In this document: piece after piece, positions 10,990-21,203 of the stretch
Layout of the letters: each line of letters begins with the position of its first letter
How positions within the stretch are numbered: the first letter of the stretch is position 1
DNA from: Cryptomeria japonica
Taxonomy: Eukaryota > Streptophyta > Pinopsida > Cupressales > Cupressaceae
Assembly (NCBI RefSeq): GCF_030272615.1
Contig: NC_081415.1
Location: forward strand, 600,555,644-600,619,643
Reading direction: 5' to 3'
DNA: 64,000 bases
Translations under genes and position numbers: made by a program
Notes under the pieces: generated by a model
What the model was told of the DNA's origin: nothing
What the model saw: the letters and a program-made list of their open reading frames with translations, nothing else
Databases searched by the model: none

Positions 10990-11716
10990 TCGAAAACTGA
11001 CAAGTCGGAGAAAAAAAGTCCGACATGTCAATTAGAAATCAAAATTTGCACATCGGACTTTAAGGTCCAATGTGCAGGGAAAAACAACATTCATTGCATA
11101 TCGAACTTTAAAGTCCGATGTGCAGGTGGGAAGAACAATCTTTGCAAACCGAAATTTAAATTCCGACCCGCACTTTAACAACATGCAAAGATAATATGCA
11201 CATCAGAGTTGAAAGTTTGATGTGAAAAAGGAAATGTAATTGATGACATGTCAGGTTTTAAAATCCGACCTGTCAGGCTATAAAGACACAAAGAATGACA
11301 AGTCGGGTTTTAAAACCCGACATGTCATCTGGGTAAAACATGATATGTTAACATATCGGACTTTAAAGTCCGATATGTTAACCAATATTCACACAGGCTG
11401 CTAACATGTCGGATTTTAAATCCAAAATGCTGGAAGGGACGACAATAATGCTCACATGTCGGACTTCAAAGTTCGCCCTGTTAGCAGAGAAAACCCCAAT
11501 GCAACTAACAAGTCAGACTTTGAAGTCCGACATGTTAGTTGGGGAAAGAACATCTCTTGCATGTCGGATTTCAAAGTCCGACATGCAGGAAGGGGGAAAG
11601 AAAATCTTCTATCTCTCATGTCAGGGTTTCTAACCCGACATGCGAGGGAAAAAAGAAAAGAATTAGGACAAGGAGATTAGGGTATCAGATTTTAAAATCC
11701 GACATTCCCTAATCTC
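10990..11716. repeat. Palindrome array 1, 3' LTR of gypsy C
   Basis: About 14 inverted repeats follow each other at roughly 50-bp spacing. Each has a core like TCGGACTTTAAAGTCCGA or TCGGATTTTAAAATCCGA, with outer arms that differ between units but pair within the unit: CATGT/ACATG, GCACA/TGTGC, GTTAACATA/TATGTTAAC, GAGATTAGGG/CCCTAATCTC. The unit at 11347-11382 is a perfect 36-bp palindrome. Others have one to several mismatches. Spacers are unrelated to one another, so this is not a simple tandem repeat. Confidence 0.85.
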
Positions 11717-11993
11717 TAAAAATGGAAAACCCCAACGTAGACACAAACCCTACCCTATGCAAAAAAAAAATGCATAGAAACAAGGAAAGCATGAAAATAA
11801 AATGAAAACCTACCTCGAAAATGCCGAACAAGAAGAAGAAGAAGGTATTCACCGACAGGAGCAAATCGCGAAAGGAGAACCAGAGAGCACACATAAGACA
11901 ACGATGAAGCTAAAAATAAAATAAAAATGACCAAAACTTGAATTAGTAACCCTTACAAAGTTATTAATGATGACATTAATTATAATGCACGCC

Positions 11994-12173
11994 ATACATG
12001 TCAGACTTTAAAGTACAATGTGCATGAAGAACTCCTTGCAGGTTGGACTTTATAGTCCGACCTGTCGGAAAAACTGCAAATCACTACACATCAGACTTTA
12101 AATTCCGATGTGCAGTTACACCCAAAAAGCACCCTACAGGTCGGACTCGAAAGTCCGACCTGTAGGTAAAACT
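11994..12173. repeat. Palindrome array 2, 3' LTR of gypsy C
   Basis: Four further units of the same kind lie close to the inner LTR end. The best is at 12134-12165, with arms CTACAGGTCGGACT and AGTCCGACCTGTAG around CGAA. The equivalent cluster in the partner LTR is at 20966-21203. Confidence 0.75.
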
Positions 12174-12285
12174 GCAAAATCTAACAACTCAAAAATGACA
12201 AAAAGCAAATGGTGACTACCGATGAAATGGACCAGTTTTGTAGGGTTGCCTCACGATTTTAGCTGTGTTGAAATCAAGGACAACA

Positions 12286-12416
12286 ACTGGCTCTGACTGG
12301 GAAACAAGTCACACCACTTGAAGCTTGTAGAATCCAGAACTCTGAGTGCCCGTATCCATTGGGCTATAGAGTACAAAATATTTCAAAAATGTACAACTTC
12401 CTTTTTGCATTGCCCC
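12286..12416. other. Gypsy C 3' untranslated region
   Basis: The 131 bp between the pol stop and the 3' LTR hold no gene. A polypurine tract would be expected against the LTR on the minus strand, but the adjacent sequence is mixed. The nearest purine run, AAAAAGGAAG (rc of 12398-12407), is about 110 bp away. Either the tract has decayed or sequence was gained between it and the LTR. Confidence 0.5.
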
Positions 12417-12824
12417 TTATTGATTAAAGAGTTTCAAATGTTCTCCACTATGAGATAGTGAGAACGGGGTACCATCAGGATATGCGAACAAGTAACTATG
12501 CTTGCCACATACTTCATCAATAGTGAAGGGGCCTCTCCACAAGGAATCAAATTTCCCGTGAAAACCCTTTGGTTCCCTCCTCTTGTCCCATAACAAGACT
12601 TGATCACCAACAATGAACTCACAAGAAGTCATCTTCTTGTCAGATAACACCTTCACTTGGCTTTGGTGTGCAACAATTCTATCCACCACCTCTTCTCTTG
12701 TATCCTCCAACTGAGAAAGAAACATAATCCGCTTATCAAGCGAACCTTGGTAAGTTTCATCTTCAATGACCTTGGCAAGCTTCAATGCTGAAAGTTCCAA
12801 AGTGATAGGAATCTCGACATTCAA
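12417..12824 (-). pseudogene. pol: Integrase C-terminal domain of gypsy C
   Basis: This frame of 135 codons is the C-terminal, DNA-binding part of a gypsy integrase. It contains GDQVLLWDKRREPKGFHGKF and the GPFTIDEV...YLF..PDG.PFS pattern of the SH3-like GPF/Y module, ending with SHSGEHLKLF. No chromodomain follows, which separates the element from chromoviruses. It is separated from the integrase core (12872-13618) by an indel and a stop. Confidence 0.8.
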
Positions 12825-12871
12825 TCCATATAAAAGCTAGAAAGGTGACATGCCAATTTCTCTCTTAGGAG

Positions 12872-13618
12872 TTATACGAACCACCCATGCGCATGAGAGC
12901 GAGCCTTATGCCAAGTCTGTTGTCTCTCATCAATAAGATTTCCGATAATTATAACCAGGTTCTTATTGCTTGACTCAGCTTGACCATTTCCTTGTGGATA
13001 ATAGTCAAATGAGTGCGAAAGAGTAATACCATAATCAAAACAGAAGTCAATGATCTCATAATATGAAAAACAAGAAGCATTATCAATTACTATCTTATGA
13101 GGAATGCCAAACATTGAAACAATGTTCTCTTTCAAAAATTGACAAACCACTATTGAAGTAGCTTGCTTAGTTGGAATTGCCTCCACCCACTTGGTGAAGT
13201 AATCCGTCGCAGTGAGAATATACATGTGACCTGTACTAGATATTGGATTAATAGGTCCAACCAAATCCAATCCCCACTGCTGGAATGGCTCTTCAATTAC
13301 CACTGGCTTAAGAGAAAGTGAAGCTAGCTTAGGATTACCAACAAACTGCTGACATTGCTCACATTTGCGAACCCAACTGTATGCATCCTTAAACAATGTT
13401 AGCCAATAGTATCTTGCATGCAAAATTTTGTGTGCAGTGACAGGAGCAGAAAAGTGTCCACCACAATCAAGATCATGAAAAGCTTGAAGTAACCTTACTT
13501 GTTGCTTGTCAACGCAACGCAGGAAATTTCCATCCAAATGCTTCTTATACAAGCCATTGTCCCATAAGACAAAATTCACTGCTTTAAGCTTCAATGCCTG
13601 CCTTTCATTGTGTGACAA
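12872..13618 (-). pseudogene. pol: Integrase core of gypsy C
   Basis: Integrase inserts element cDNA into the nuclear genome. The 248-codon frame has the zinc-binding HHCC region (GGHFSA..., HARYYW, CEQCQQF) followed by the catalytic core: WGLDLVGP gives the first Asp, VIDNASCF the second, and GQAESSNKN the Glu. All three catalytic residues are present. The frame runs off at its end into unrelated residues because of a frameshift near 12900. Downstream in the reading direction is the C-terminal domain (12417-12824). Confidence 0.85.
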
Positions 13619-13666
13619 GTGTGAAGGACACTCTCCATATGTTAAAAGATACGCAAAGTTAGAATT

Positions 13667-14254
13667 TCACTCATCAGTGGTGCCGACAAACAGAACCTTG
13701 GGAAGATCTTGATTCATGCCTTCATTCTCCAGCACTACTTCATCACTTGATTTGCTATCAGCAATCAATTGACACAAATCTTTTCCACGAGCCAGCTTAG
13801 TAGGCTTAATTTCCATGTCATATTCCTGAATCTTAGGAACCCAGTTGCCCCTTTTAGTTCCAAATTCCCGTTGTGTGAGAATTGACTTGACAACAACATC
13901 ACGAACAAGTGCAATGACATGTGCATTTAGAATATAAAATCTAAAATGTTTTACTGCTTTAACCACGACAAAGGCATGCTTCTCCATTTCTGAGTATTTC
14001 AATTCATGAGCCTTTAATGGGTAACTCATGAATGCAATAGGTGATTCAACACCCTCATTATTATTTCACATCAGTATAGCCGAACAGGTATGATCTGATG
14101 CATAACTATATATTATAAACTCTTTGGTATAATCAGGGCACACCAAAATTGGGTCATTTTCCATAGCTTCCTTAATTTCATGAAAAGCTTTCTTTCCTTC
14201 ATGAGTCCACTTGAAAAGAGAATTGCCTTTCATCATGTCAACTATGTGACGAGT
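13667..14254 (-). pseudogene. pol: Gypsy-type RNase H of element C
   Basis: This region degrades the RNA strand of the RNA-DNA hybrid during reverse transcription. Reading on the minus strand, it opens with FKWTHEGKKAFHEIKEAM and YASDHTCSAIL, which carries the first catalytic Asp. It then has HELKYSEMEKHAF with the catalytic Glu, the usual gypsy connection-RNase H layout right after the RT thumb. A stop (TGA, about 14065) and a TAG near 14250 interrupt it. The tail before integrase is RGNWVPKIQEYDMEIKPTKL. Confidence 0.8.
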
Positions 14255-15271
14255 CTATTCAGCAAAGTATGGAATAAACCTTCGCAAGAAGTTTACTTTA
14301 CCGAAGAAAGAATGCACAATAGTTTTACTTGTTGGTAAAGAAAGATTACAGATGACCTTTACCCTTTCAACATCAATCTTGATACCTTCTCTTGAGACAA
14401 TATGCCCAAGCAACTTACCTTCAATTACCACATAAACAAATTTCTTGGGATTAAGGGAAATGCCATGTTGGCGACACTTCTCCAACACTTGCTGCAAATG
14501 ATAAAAATGATCTTGACACTTCTTAGAATAAACTGTCAGATCATCCAAAAAGACTACAATGAACTTACCAAGGAAACTTCAGAAACCCAAGTCCATTGCA
14601 CGTTGGAAAGTCACTTCTGCATTTATCAACCCAAAAGGCATCATGTGATATGCAAAGGTACCCCAAGGCGTGGTAAACACAGTCTTGTTTTGATCTTGCT
14701 CAAGAATCTCCACTTAATTATAACCTGAAAATCCGTCCAACATAGACATCATTTCAGATCCAGTAACAACTTGTAAGACATGATCCATGACAAGCAATGG
14801 GTAATTATCTTTCAAGGATGCCTGATTCAAATTCCAGAAATCAACACATATCCTGATCTCACCATTCTTCTTGCTCATGTGCACAATATTAGCTATCTAG
14901 GTGGAGTGATGAATAGGGAAGATTATCCTTTCCTTTAACATTTTCTGAATTTCAGCAAAGATGCTATCAAAAATCTTAGGATTGTACTGCCGTTGATTTT
15001 GATGAAAAGGAGCAACACCTGTCTTCAATGGAATGTCATGACAAAGCTCTTCAGGACATAAAGACTTCAATTCATCATATGAGTAGGCCAAGACATCAAT
15101 ATATTGCTGCAATAATGCAACAGATTTCCACCTTTCTTCATGTGAACAACATTTTCCAATGTTGATCATCTTTGGATTCACCTCGGTCCCAATATTCACT
15201 TGCTCATACTCCATTGTGCTAGCAGCTGATTTTTGTTGCTTTTTAACATAGCGATCATGCTTGTCAAACAA
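14255..15271 (-). pseudogene. pol: Reverse transcriptase of gypsy C
   Basis: The minus strand encodes the palm and fingers of a Ty3-type reverse transcriptase. Visible motifs, in order, are KKNGEIRICVDFWNLNQA, KDNYPLLVMDHVL, MLDGFSGYN, FTTPWGTFAYHMMPFGL, and the catalytic FLDD box in VVFLDDLTVYSKK. The connection domain follows, with LGHIVSREGIKIDVERV. Stops occur at about 14903, 14715 (TAA in the place usually held by Gln after GYN) and about 14585. The catalytic aspartates are intact. The frame opens with a pol linker (15271-15000) containing HDIPLKTGVAPFHQNQRQ. Confidence 0.9.
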
Positions 15272-15564
15272 CTTTTCAAGAGAAACAAGACCTTAAGGAA
15301 TCTTATTACCTTTCAATTGTAGAATTTTTTCACTAGTTTCTACATCAACGCTTTTGATGACATCTTTTGAAGGATACTGACTACCATCAAAATATAAGTC
15401 ATCAAAATCATCAACAGTCTACAAGAAATTGATTACATGATGATCATCATTGAACACTTGCCAATTGTCAGAATTATCAGGAACAATTGGTTGAAAAATC
15501 ATTTCAATAATATACGTTGATCCTAAAAAATACTTATGCGGAACCAAAGAAGTTGTGGATACTG

Positions 15565-16159
15565 CTAAAGAATACCCTCTATCATTGAATTCACGAGAAA
15601 CAATAGTAAATCAAAGGCATCAAATGCCTCAATTGAGTCCCACACAAGATTACGATAATGCCTTAGCTTATCGCTTCTTGTCTGATAGATATTTCTGACT
15701 TGACAGACAATCAATTCAACATCTCCCTGAGCATGCAAATTCTTAAATCCCTTTCTTTTGAGCCACATTCATACCAAAAAGAAGAGATTCATACTCAACA
15801 ATATTATTAGTATTACCAAACTATAAATTGAAGGAAAATGGAAAAAAATTACCATCAGGAGACACCAATAGAATACCGGCTCCTGATACGGTGGAAGAAC
15901 AACTATCGTCAAACTCTAATGTCCAAACATCATTTGGACCACCAACACTAACAGTATCAAAATTGAGAGTTTGTTCTTGTGGAGTTGAGGATCCCACAGA
16001 TTCAACAAAACTACTTTCACAATCACTTGAACTTTCATCTAGTGAAACGACATCCTCAATTTTAGGAACAACTTCAAACTCATCATCAACATATAAGAAA
16101 TAGTTACCCATACCTGATGACACAGAAAAAATGTGAGCCCGTTGATCTTCAGATTTCAC
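15565..16159 (-). pseudogene. pol: Archaeal-type RNase H (aRNH) between PR and RT
   Basis: The minus strand encodes a second RNase H of the archaeal type known from Tat gypsy elements. VWTLEFDDSCSSTVSGAG gives the first catalytic Asp, NNIVEYESLLFGM the Glu, and LHAQGDVELIVCQV the next Asp, followed by YQTRSDKLRHYRNLVWD. An in-frame TAG (about 15821) and one frameshift near 15770 break it. A Ser/Glu-rich linker (16159-15930) joins it to the protease. It lies upstream of the RT, whereas in the Tat elements I know aRNH follows the gypsy RNase H and precedes integrase. Confidence 0.75.
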
Positions 16160-16179
16160 AATGATGTATTATGATTCTT

Positions 16180-16711
16180 TTTCTGGATACAACTTTTTGA
16201 TTTCTCCCTTGACAAGAATACAAGCTTCAGTCATATCCATGTTTAACTCTCCACCCACATCTCTACAAAAATTTCCTCCCAATAGTATGCCATAGGAAGC
16301 CAACACATCGGCTACCAATACTGTCATTTTGATCTTCTTTTTTGGAAATGTAGCAAAAGAAAATTGTGCATCCTTAATCTAGCCTATTAAGGGGACTTGC
16401 TTATTATCCATGGAAAAACATCTACAAAACTTCTTAGTCAAGGTTAAACCAAGTGTGTTGGCAACTTTCGTTGGCATAACATTGTCAGATGCTCCAGAAT
16501 CAATTACACAATTACTTAGCTTGTGACCATTAATCAACAAGGAGATATAAAATGGTTCTATCTTTTCTATAGGAGAAGGAGAACTCACTAAGTTATTTTG
16601 GGATGTATTAGACTTGGGAGGATCACTTGGGGAAATATCTTTTTCTTTCACAAATTTGACCAAACAATTAAATTGATCCAGATTGCATCTCAAATATTCT
16701 ACCTCAGACAT
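16180..16711 (-). pseudogene. pol: Aspartic protease of gypsy C
   Basis: The retroviral-type protease releases mature proteins from the polyprotein. The frame shows FYISLLINGHKLSNCVIDSG, with the catalytic D-S-G in CVIDSGASDNVM, and a second half after an in-frame TAG (16379-16381) containing MTVLVADVLASYGILLG, the usual hydrophobic ILG element of pepsin-like proteases. It ends near ACILVKGEIKKLYPEKES with another stop. The catalytic Asp is intact. The aRNH domain follows directly. Confidence 0.8.
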
Positions 16712-16753
16712 TTGTACTTTAGTCTTCCTAGCATGATCTATAATATCAAATGA

Positions 16754-17206
16754 CTAAAAATAATTCATCAAAGATTGATTAAGGTTCTCATTTTGAGAAC
16801 TTGAAACATTAGGTGCATTGGTCTTTGATGCAGGTGCAAAAAAATTGATAGGTGCAGAAAAATTTGCAATAGTCAAAGGAGCACTTACACTTTTATCCTT
16901 CACATTGTCTTTCAAAATGGAGTTGTCTTTTGGAGGATTTGCTAAAGGAGTTCTACGCTTAGCAATAGTAATTGGCAAGCGTTGAGAATCCTTGACTTGT
17001 GTAGAATCATCACTCTTCGTATTAACAGGCGGCTATGTTGCTTATGCTTGCCAATGGGTGAAGACTGCAAAGACATATCCATCATGCACATCATGCACAT
17101 CATCTTCTTCATACTGCATATATCTGAAATTAGAGTCACCAACAAATTCTGCATCATCTCCTTGAAGCAAATTGGCATCTTCATCACCAAATGGATGAAG
17201 ATCATC
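16754..17206 (-). pseudogene. Gag-protease linker of gypsy C
   Basis: The minus strand carries an acidic stretch (DDLHPFGDEDANLLQGDD..., 17206-17060), then a frameshifted Ser/Asn/Lys-rich stretch (16978-16754) with AKRRTPLANPPKDN and ending MNYF. No CCHC zinc knuckle is seen, which is common in this branch of gypsy elements. It is a spacer rather than a domain. The plus-strand frame at 16982-17236 and the minus frame at 16942-17262 are shadows. Confidence 0.5.
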
Positions 17207-18300
17207 TTATTCAACCTCATAATAGCCTGTAGCTGAATTTTGAGGCGGTGCTTCCAATGCAAGTCTCTCTAGAGCATGAGGTAACTTGTTTTGATTATGT
17301 GCAACATAATTGGAAGCGTTATTTGGATAAGTCCTTGGAAAATCATGATAAGAAGTATTTCCTTGTGAATAAATTTGCTTCTTAAGTGCTAACAACTCAT
17401 TTGCTAGCTTTTGAATCATAGGGTCAACAAAATTTGTTGAAGAAAATGATGAATCAATAATTTAATTATTCCTAACCTTGTTAGGATCCTTTCTTATCTT
17501 ACCAGCAAGGACAATATCATCTTCAACTGATATGGCCATCTGTTGTGCAACAACCAAATTTGCAGGATTATCCCTACGCAAGAGGAAACTCACTTCTGGC
17601 AATTAAGCATTAATAAAGAAACATTTAAAATTTCCAGCAGTGGGTTGTGAAGTAGTCAGAATGCAATTGTGTAACTTATTGAACTTGGCAACAAATTCTC
17701 GCATGGACTCTTATGGTTCTTTTTTTATTTGAGTCAGTTGTGCTAAAAGCGAATGATCATCTTCATCAGACTTGAACCTTGCCTCGAATAGTGTTATGAG
17801 GCTTGCCCAATTTGTAATAGAGTTATTCAGAAGATGATAGAACCAATCAACAGCTGCACCTTGCAAAGTTTCAATGAATAATCTCACAGAAACATCTTCA
17901 TGTTCAACACCAAGAACACCACATGCAATATAAAAAGCATCGATGTTCTCATCAGGATGTTGAGCACCATCTCCCAAAAACTTAGGCAAATTCTTTCTTG
18001 TGCCTTTTTGAAGTTCATGTAAAGGTGTCGTTAGTCTCAAAGGACCAAAAGCGGTACCCCAAGGACCCACAACAACCATCCTTAATGGATTATATGGTGG
18101 TATTACAAAATGATTTGCAAGTGGAACAACTGAAACTTGCAAACTTGACGCCTCACTTGGTAGAGGAGACTGTTGTGCAATAGGAGGAAAACTTCGTGTT
18201 CGCTGCAAAGGAGTTCGCGTTTGTGGAGGTGTCACAAAAGGAAAATTATGTTGCTACAAAAACTCAAAAGTAGGATCAACAATTCCTGCTACTCATTGTC
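17207..18300 (-). pseudogene. gag: Gag of gypsy C
   Basis: This minus-strand region is the Gag of the element. A Pro/Gln/Thr-rich N-terminus leads to VVVGPWGTAFGPLRL, then the Retrotrans_gag core: HPDENIDAFYIACGVLGVEH, RLFIETLQGAAVDWFYHLL and W.SL...FEARF. After a stop at 17711 and a further break near 17460, the C-terminal part reads MIQKLANELLALKKQIYSQG. The N-terminal start is lost; a TAG interrupts just upstream of VTPPQTR at about 18255. It resembles the left gag (2318-3796), so the two belong to related families. Confidence 0.8.
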
Positions 18301-18408
18301 CATGAGTATAACTTCGATCAGCCAGATTAGAAATTTGAGAAAATCAGCAATATGGATATTACTATGAAAAGCGCACTGCAACCCAAAAAGGAAAAACTGG
18401 TTGCACGT

Positions 18409-18430
18409 CGCTCCCCAGCCGAGTTGCCAA
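18409..18430 (-). other. Primer-binding site of gypsy C
   Basis: The reverse complement is TTGGCAACTCGGCTGGGGAGC, placed 5 bp inside the 5' LTR end (18436). Its form TTGGC.ACTC.GCTGGGGA is a common plant gypsy primer-binding site. I do not assign the tRNA. Confidence 0.7.
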
Positions 18431-19189
18431 AAAACTGTTGGGTGAATATTTTGTCACTAGCTTACCAATGAAAAAATATGTAATTCACACACAGCTATGT
18501 CGAGAAATTAATCTCTCCTCTCAGCAAGGGGAGGTTCCCTTTGAAATTTCTTCTCTAATTAACAAGAAACTAAAATCTATGGGCAAGTTTTGGGCATATA
18601 ACTCCTTTTTTTCAGAGTTTATGTATTTTCCCTCCACTTGTTACAATTCCCTATCACTTATGATACTTAAAGAAATGAACAAACTAATCCAACAAATTAC
18701 ACCAAAACTTACAATCAAGAAGCACAAAGTCTTTCTTGAATGTAATTCTAACTAAACTAAAGATTACAAATGATAAGAAATTTAACTTGCAGCTCAAAGT
18801 CTTCAAGTATAAATTCCCAATTCCTTAAACTACAAGTAATAGCATCAATACAAAGCCTACTATTAATCACTTAACATAAATTTTTTTCCCAAATATGTAA
18901 ACAACACAAAGTCTATTTCCACAATTAGAAAGCTCTTTCATAAACTTTCACAATTTTCACCAAAAGATTTAAGAACGTAAAGAATGATTATGATAATTAA
19001 ACATAAGAATAATCCCAATCACAATCACAATCTTCTATTCAACACAAAGTTTGGAAATAAGCTAATTGCTATCTTTATTTCCTTGAATCAAATTTTACAA
19101 CAAAAAGCACAAGGTCTTAGTTGGCACAACATTTTGGCAGAGTTTAGCTAAGCATATCAAAGATAAATATATACAAATGAGGGTCCTCC

Positions 19190-19198
19190 TTATATAGG
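19190..19198 (-). promoter_or_regulatory. TATA box of gypsy C 5' LTR
   Basis: The minus strand reads CTATATAAGGAGGACC, closer to consensus than the 3' LTR copy. It would drive full-length element RNA leftwards through gag and pol. The palindrome arrays begin about 730 bp upstream of it. Confidence 0.65.
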
Positions 19199-19926
19199 AA
19201 AAGAGTGGAGAAAAATGTGGGCACAGTTGGCTAATTCAACTGCACAGTCCCACTTGACTACAACTACAACAAAAAGAAAATATGTAGCTACGATAAAACT
19301 TGCAACATCTAACAATGCAACTACATGAAAAGAGAGTGTAAAAAATGGGACACTTTATTCATTTTTCTCCTCCTCATTGGATTTTTTGGAATTCCTTGAA
19401 CTTGACCAAAACAACTTCCATCTCGGCTTTGTCCAACATTTTGGTAGAACTGGTGATGATGCGAACACAGGAAACTACATCTTCAACCTTCATGTATTTC
19501 TTTTTTCCATCCTGCAAGAACTTCAAAACTGACTTGTATTTCTAGCAATTTATCAAATGCATTCAATGTGAAATATTGTTTTGTATAATGATCTATTAGG
19601 GAAATAAATTCTTGTATGATGGCATCACTGGTCACAAGATTTTGATTATCATCATACAAATAACAAGGAATTTCAGCTATCCTTGCTGATATAAGATCAA
19701 TCTCATCATCACCTTCCTTATTTTCCTGATGGCTTGTTTGGTGAGGACTCTAACTGACTTGAGGAAGACTCTGATTTTCCTTGAGTAGGCTTTGACATTT
19801 TCAAAGTACTACATCCAACATTGAGGATTACATTTTGAAAATCATCACCATCAAAAAAACACATTTTATCAACTGGAACAAGAATCCAGAGCTAAACTGG
19901 ACTTGGAAAAAAGATTGTTGAAAACT

Positions 19927-20696
19927 GGTAGGTCGGAGAAAAAAAGTCCGACATGTCAATTAGAAACCAAAATTCACACATTGGACTTTAAAGTCCGATG
20001 TGCAGGGGACAAACAACATTCATTGCATATCGGACTTTAAAGTCCGATGTGCAGGTGGGAAGAACAATATTTGTAGATCAAACTTTAAAGTCTGACCTGT
20101 GCCTTAATAACATGCAAAGATAATACGCACATCAGACTTTAAAGTCCGATGTGCAAAAGGAAATGCAAATGATGAAATGTCGGGTTTTAAAACCCAACCT
20201 GTCAGCTGGAAAATACACAAAGAATGACAAGTTGGGTTTAAACCTGATATGTCATCTTGGTAAAACATGATATGTTAATATATCGGACTTTAAAGTCCGA
20301 TATGTTAACCAATATTCACACAGGCTGATAACATGACGGATTTTAAAATCTGACATGCTGGAAGGGAAACCATGAAGCAATTAACATGTCAGATTTTAAA
20401 ATCTGACATGTTGGAAGGGACGACAACAATGCTAACATGTCAGACTTCAAAGTCCGATATGTTAGCAGAGAAAACCCCAATGCAACTAACATGTCAGACT
20501 TTGAAGTCCGACCTGTTAGTTGGGGAAAGAACATCTCCCGCATGTCGGATTTCAAAGTCCAACATGTAGGAAGAGGGAAATAACATCTTTTATCTTTCAT
20601 GTCAGGGTTTCTAACCCAACATGCGAGGGCAAAAAGGAAAGAATTGGGACAAGGAGATTAGGGCATCGGATTTTAAAATCCGGCATACCCTAATCT
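19927..20696. repeat. Palindrome array 1, 5' LTR of gypsy C
   Basis: Units occur near 19927, 19974, 20024, 20076, 20128, 20176, 20226, 20274, 20328, 20379, 20431, 20484, 20538, 20597 and 20655, an average spacing close to 50 bp. The core is C/T-GGACTTTAAAGTCC-G/A or variants. Units 20024, 20128 and 20274 each keep nearly full pairing of arms that differ from the others. This is the same array as 10990-11716 in the partner LTR. Confidence 0.85.
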
Positions 20697-20965
20697 CTAC
20701 AAACGGAAAGCCCCGACGTAGACACAAACCCTACCCTATGCAAAACATGCATAGAAACAAGGAAAGCAAGAAGAATAAAATGAAAACCTACCTCGAAAAT
20801 GCCGAACAAGAAGAAGAAGAAGGAATTCACCGACAGGATCAGGAGCAAATCACGAAAGGAGAACCAAAGAACACACATAAGGCAACAATCAAGCTAAAAA
20901 TGACCAAAAATTGATTTAATAACCCTTACAAATTTATTAATGACGACATTAATTATAATGCGCGC

Positions 20966-21203
20966 CATGCATGTCAGACACTTTAAAGTCCGACGTGCAT
21001 GAAGAACTCCTTGCAGGTCGGACTTTAAAGTCCGACACATCTTTAATTCGATGAGATTGCACATCGGACTTTAAAGTCCGATGTGCAGTTAGCATCCCCT
21101 GCAGGTTGGACTGCAAATCACTACACATCGAACTTTAAAGTCTGATGTGCAATTACTCCCAAAAAGCACCCTGCAGGTCAGACTTTAAAGTCTGACTTGC
21201 AGG
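20966..21203. repeat. Palindrome array 2, 5' LTR of gypsy C
   Basis: Units near 20966, 21013, 21058, 21121 and 21170 share the GGACTTTAAAGTCC core. Arms include TGCACAT/ATGTGCA (21058-21087, 30 bp and fully paired) and CTGCAGGT/ACTTGCAG. A broken unit lies near 21105. Confidence 0.8.

Larger units (their letters stand above)
9497..12285 (-). repeat. 3' LTR of gypsy C
   Basis: This 2789-bp LTR is alignable along its length with 18436-21371. Its outer end is TTTTGGGTG where the partner has TGTTGGGTG, so the terminal TG has mutated; the inner end is ATCAAGGACAACA in both. The U3 part holds the palindrome arrays (10990-11716, 11994-12173) and a short frame (10437-10790). The TATA box is at 10251-10257. 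Visible divergence from the partner includes many substitutions and several indels, indicating an old insertion. Confidence 0.9.

Noticed and set aside
12286-12330. Extended LTR or polypurine tract next to the gypsy C 3' LTR
   Set aside because: The LTR end is fixed by the partner LTR and the TGTCT duplication, and the adjacent sequence is not purine-rich on the minus strand.
19927-20696. Regularly spaced palindromes as a CRISPR array
   Set aside because: Units vary in their arms, the spacers are not of uniform length, and the array lies inside plant LTRs with both copies present. No cas-like genes exist.
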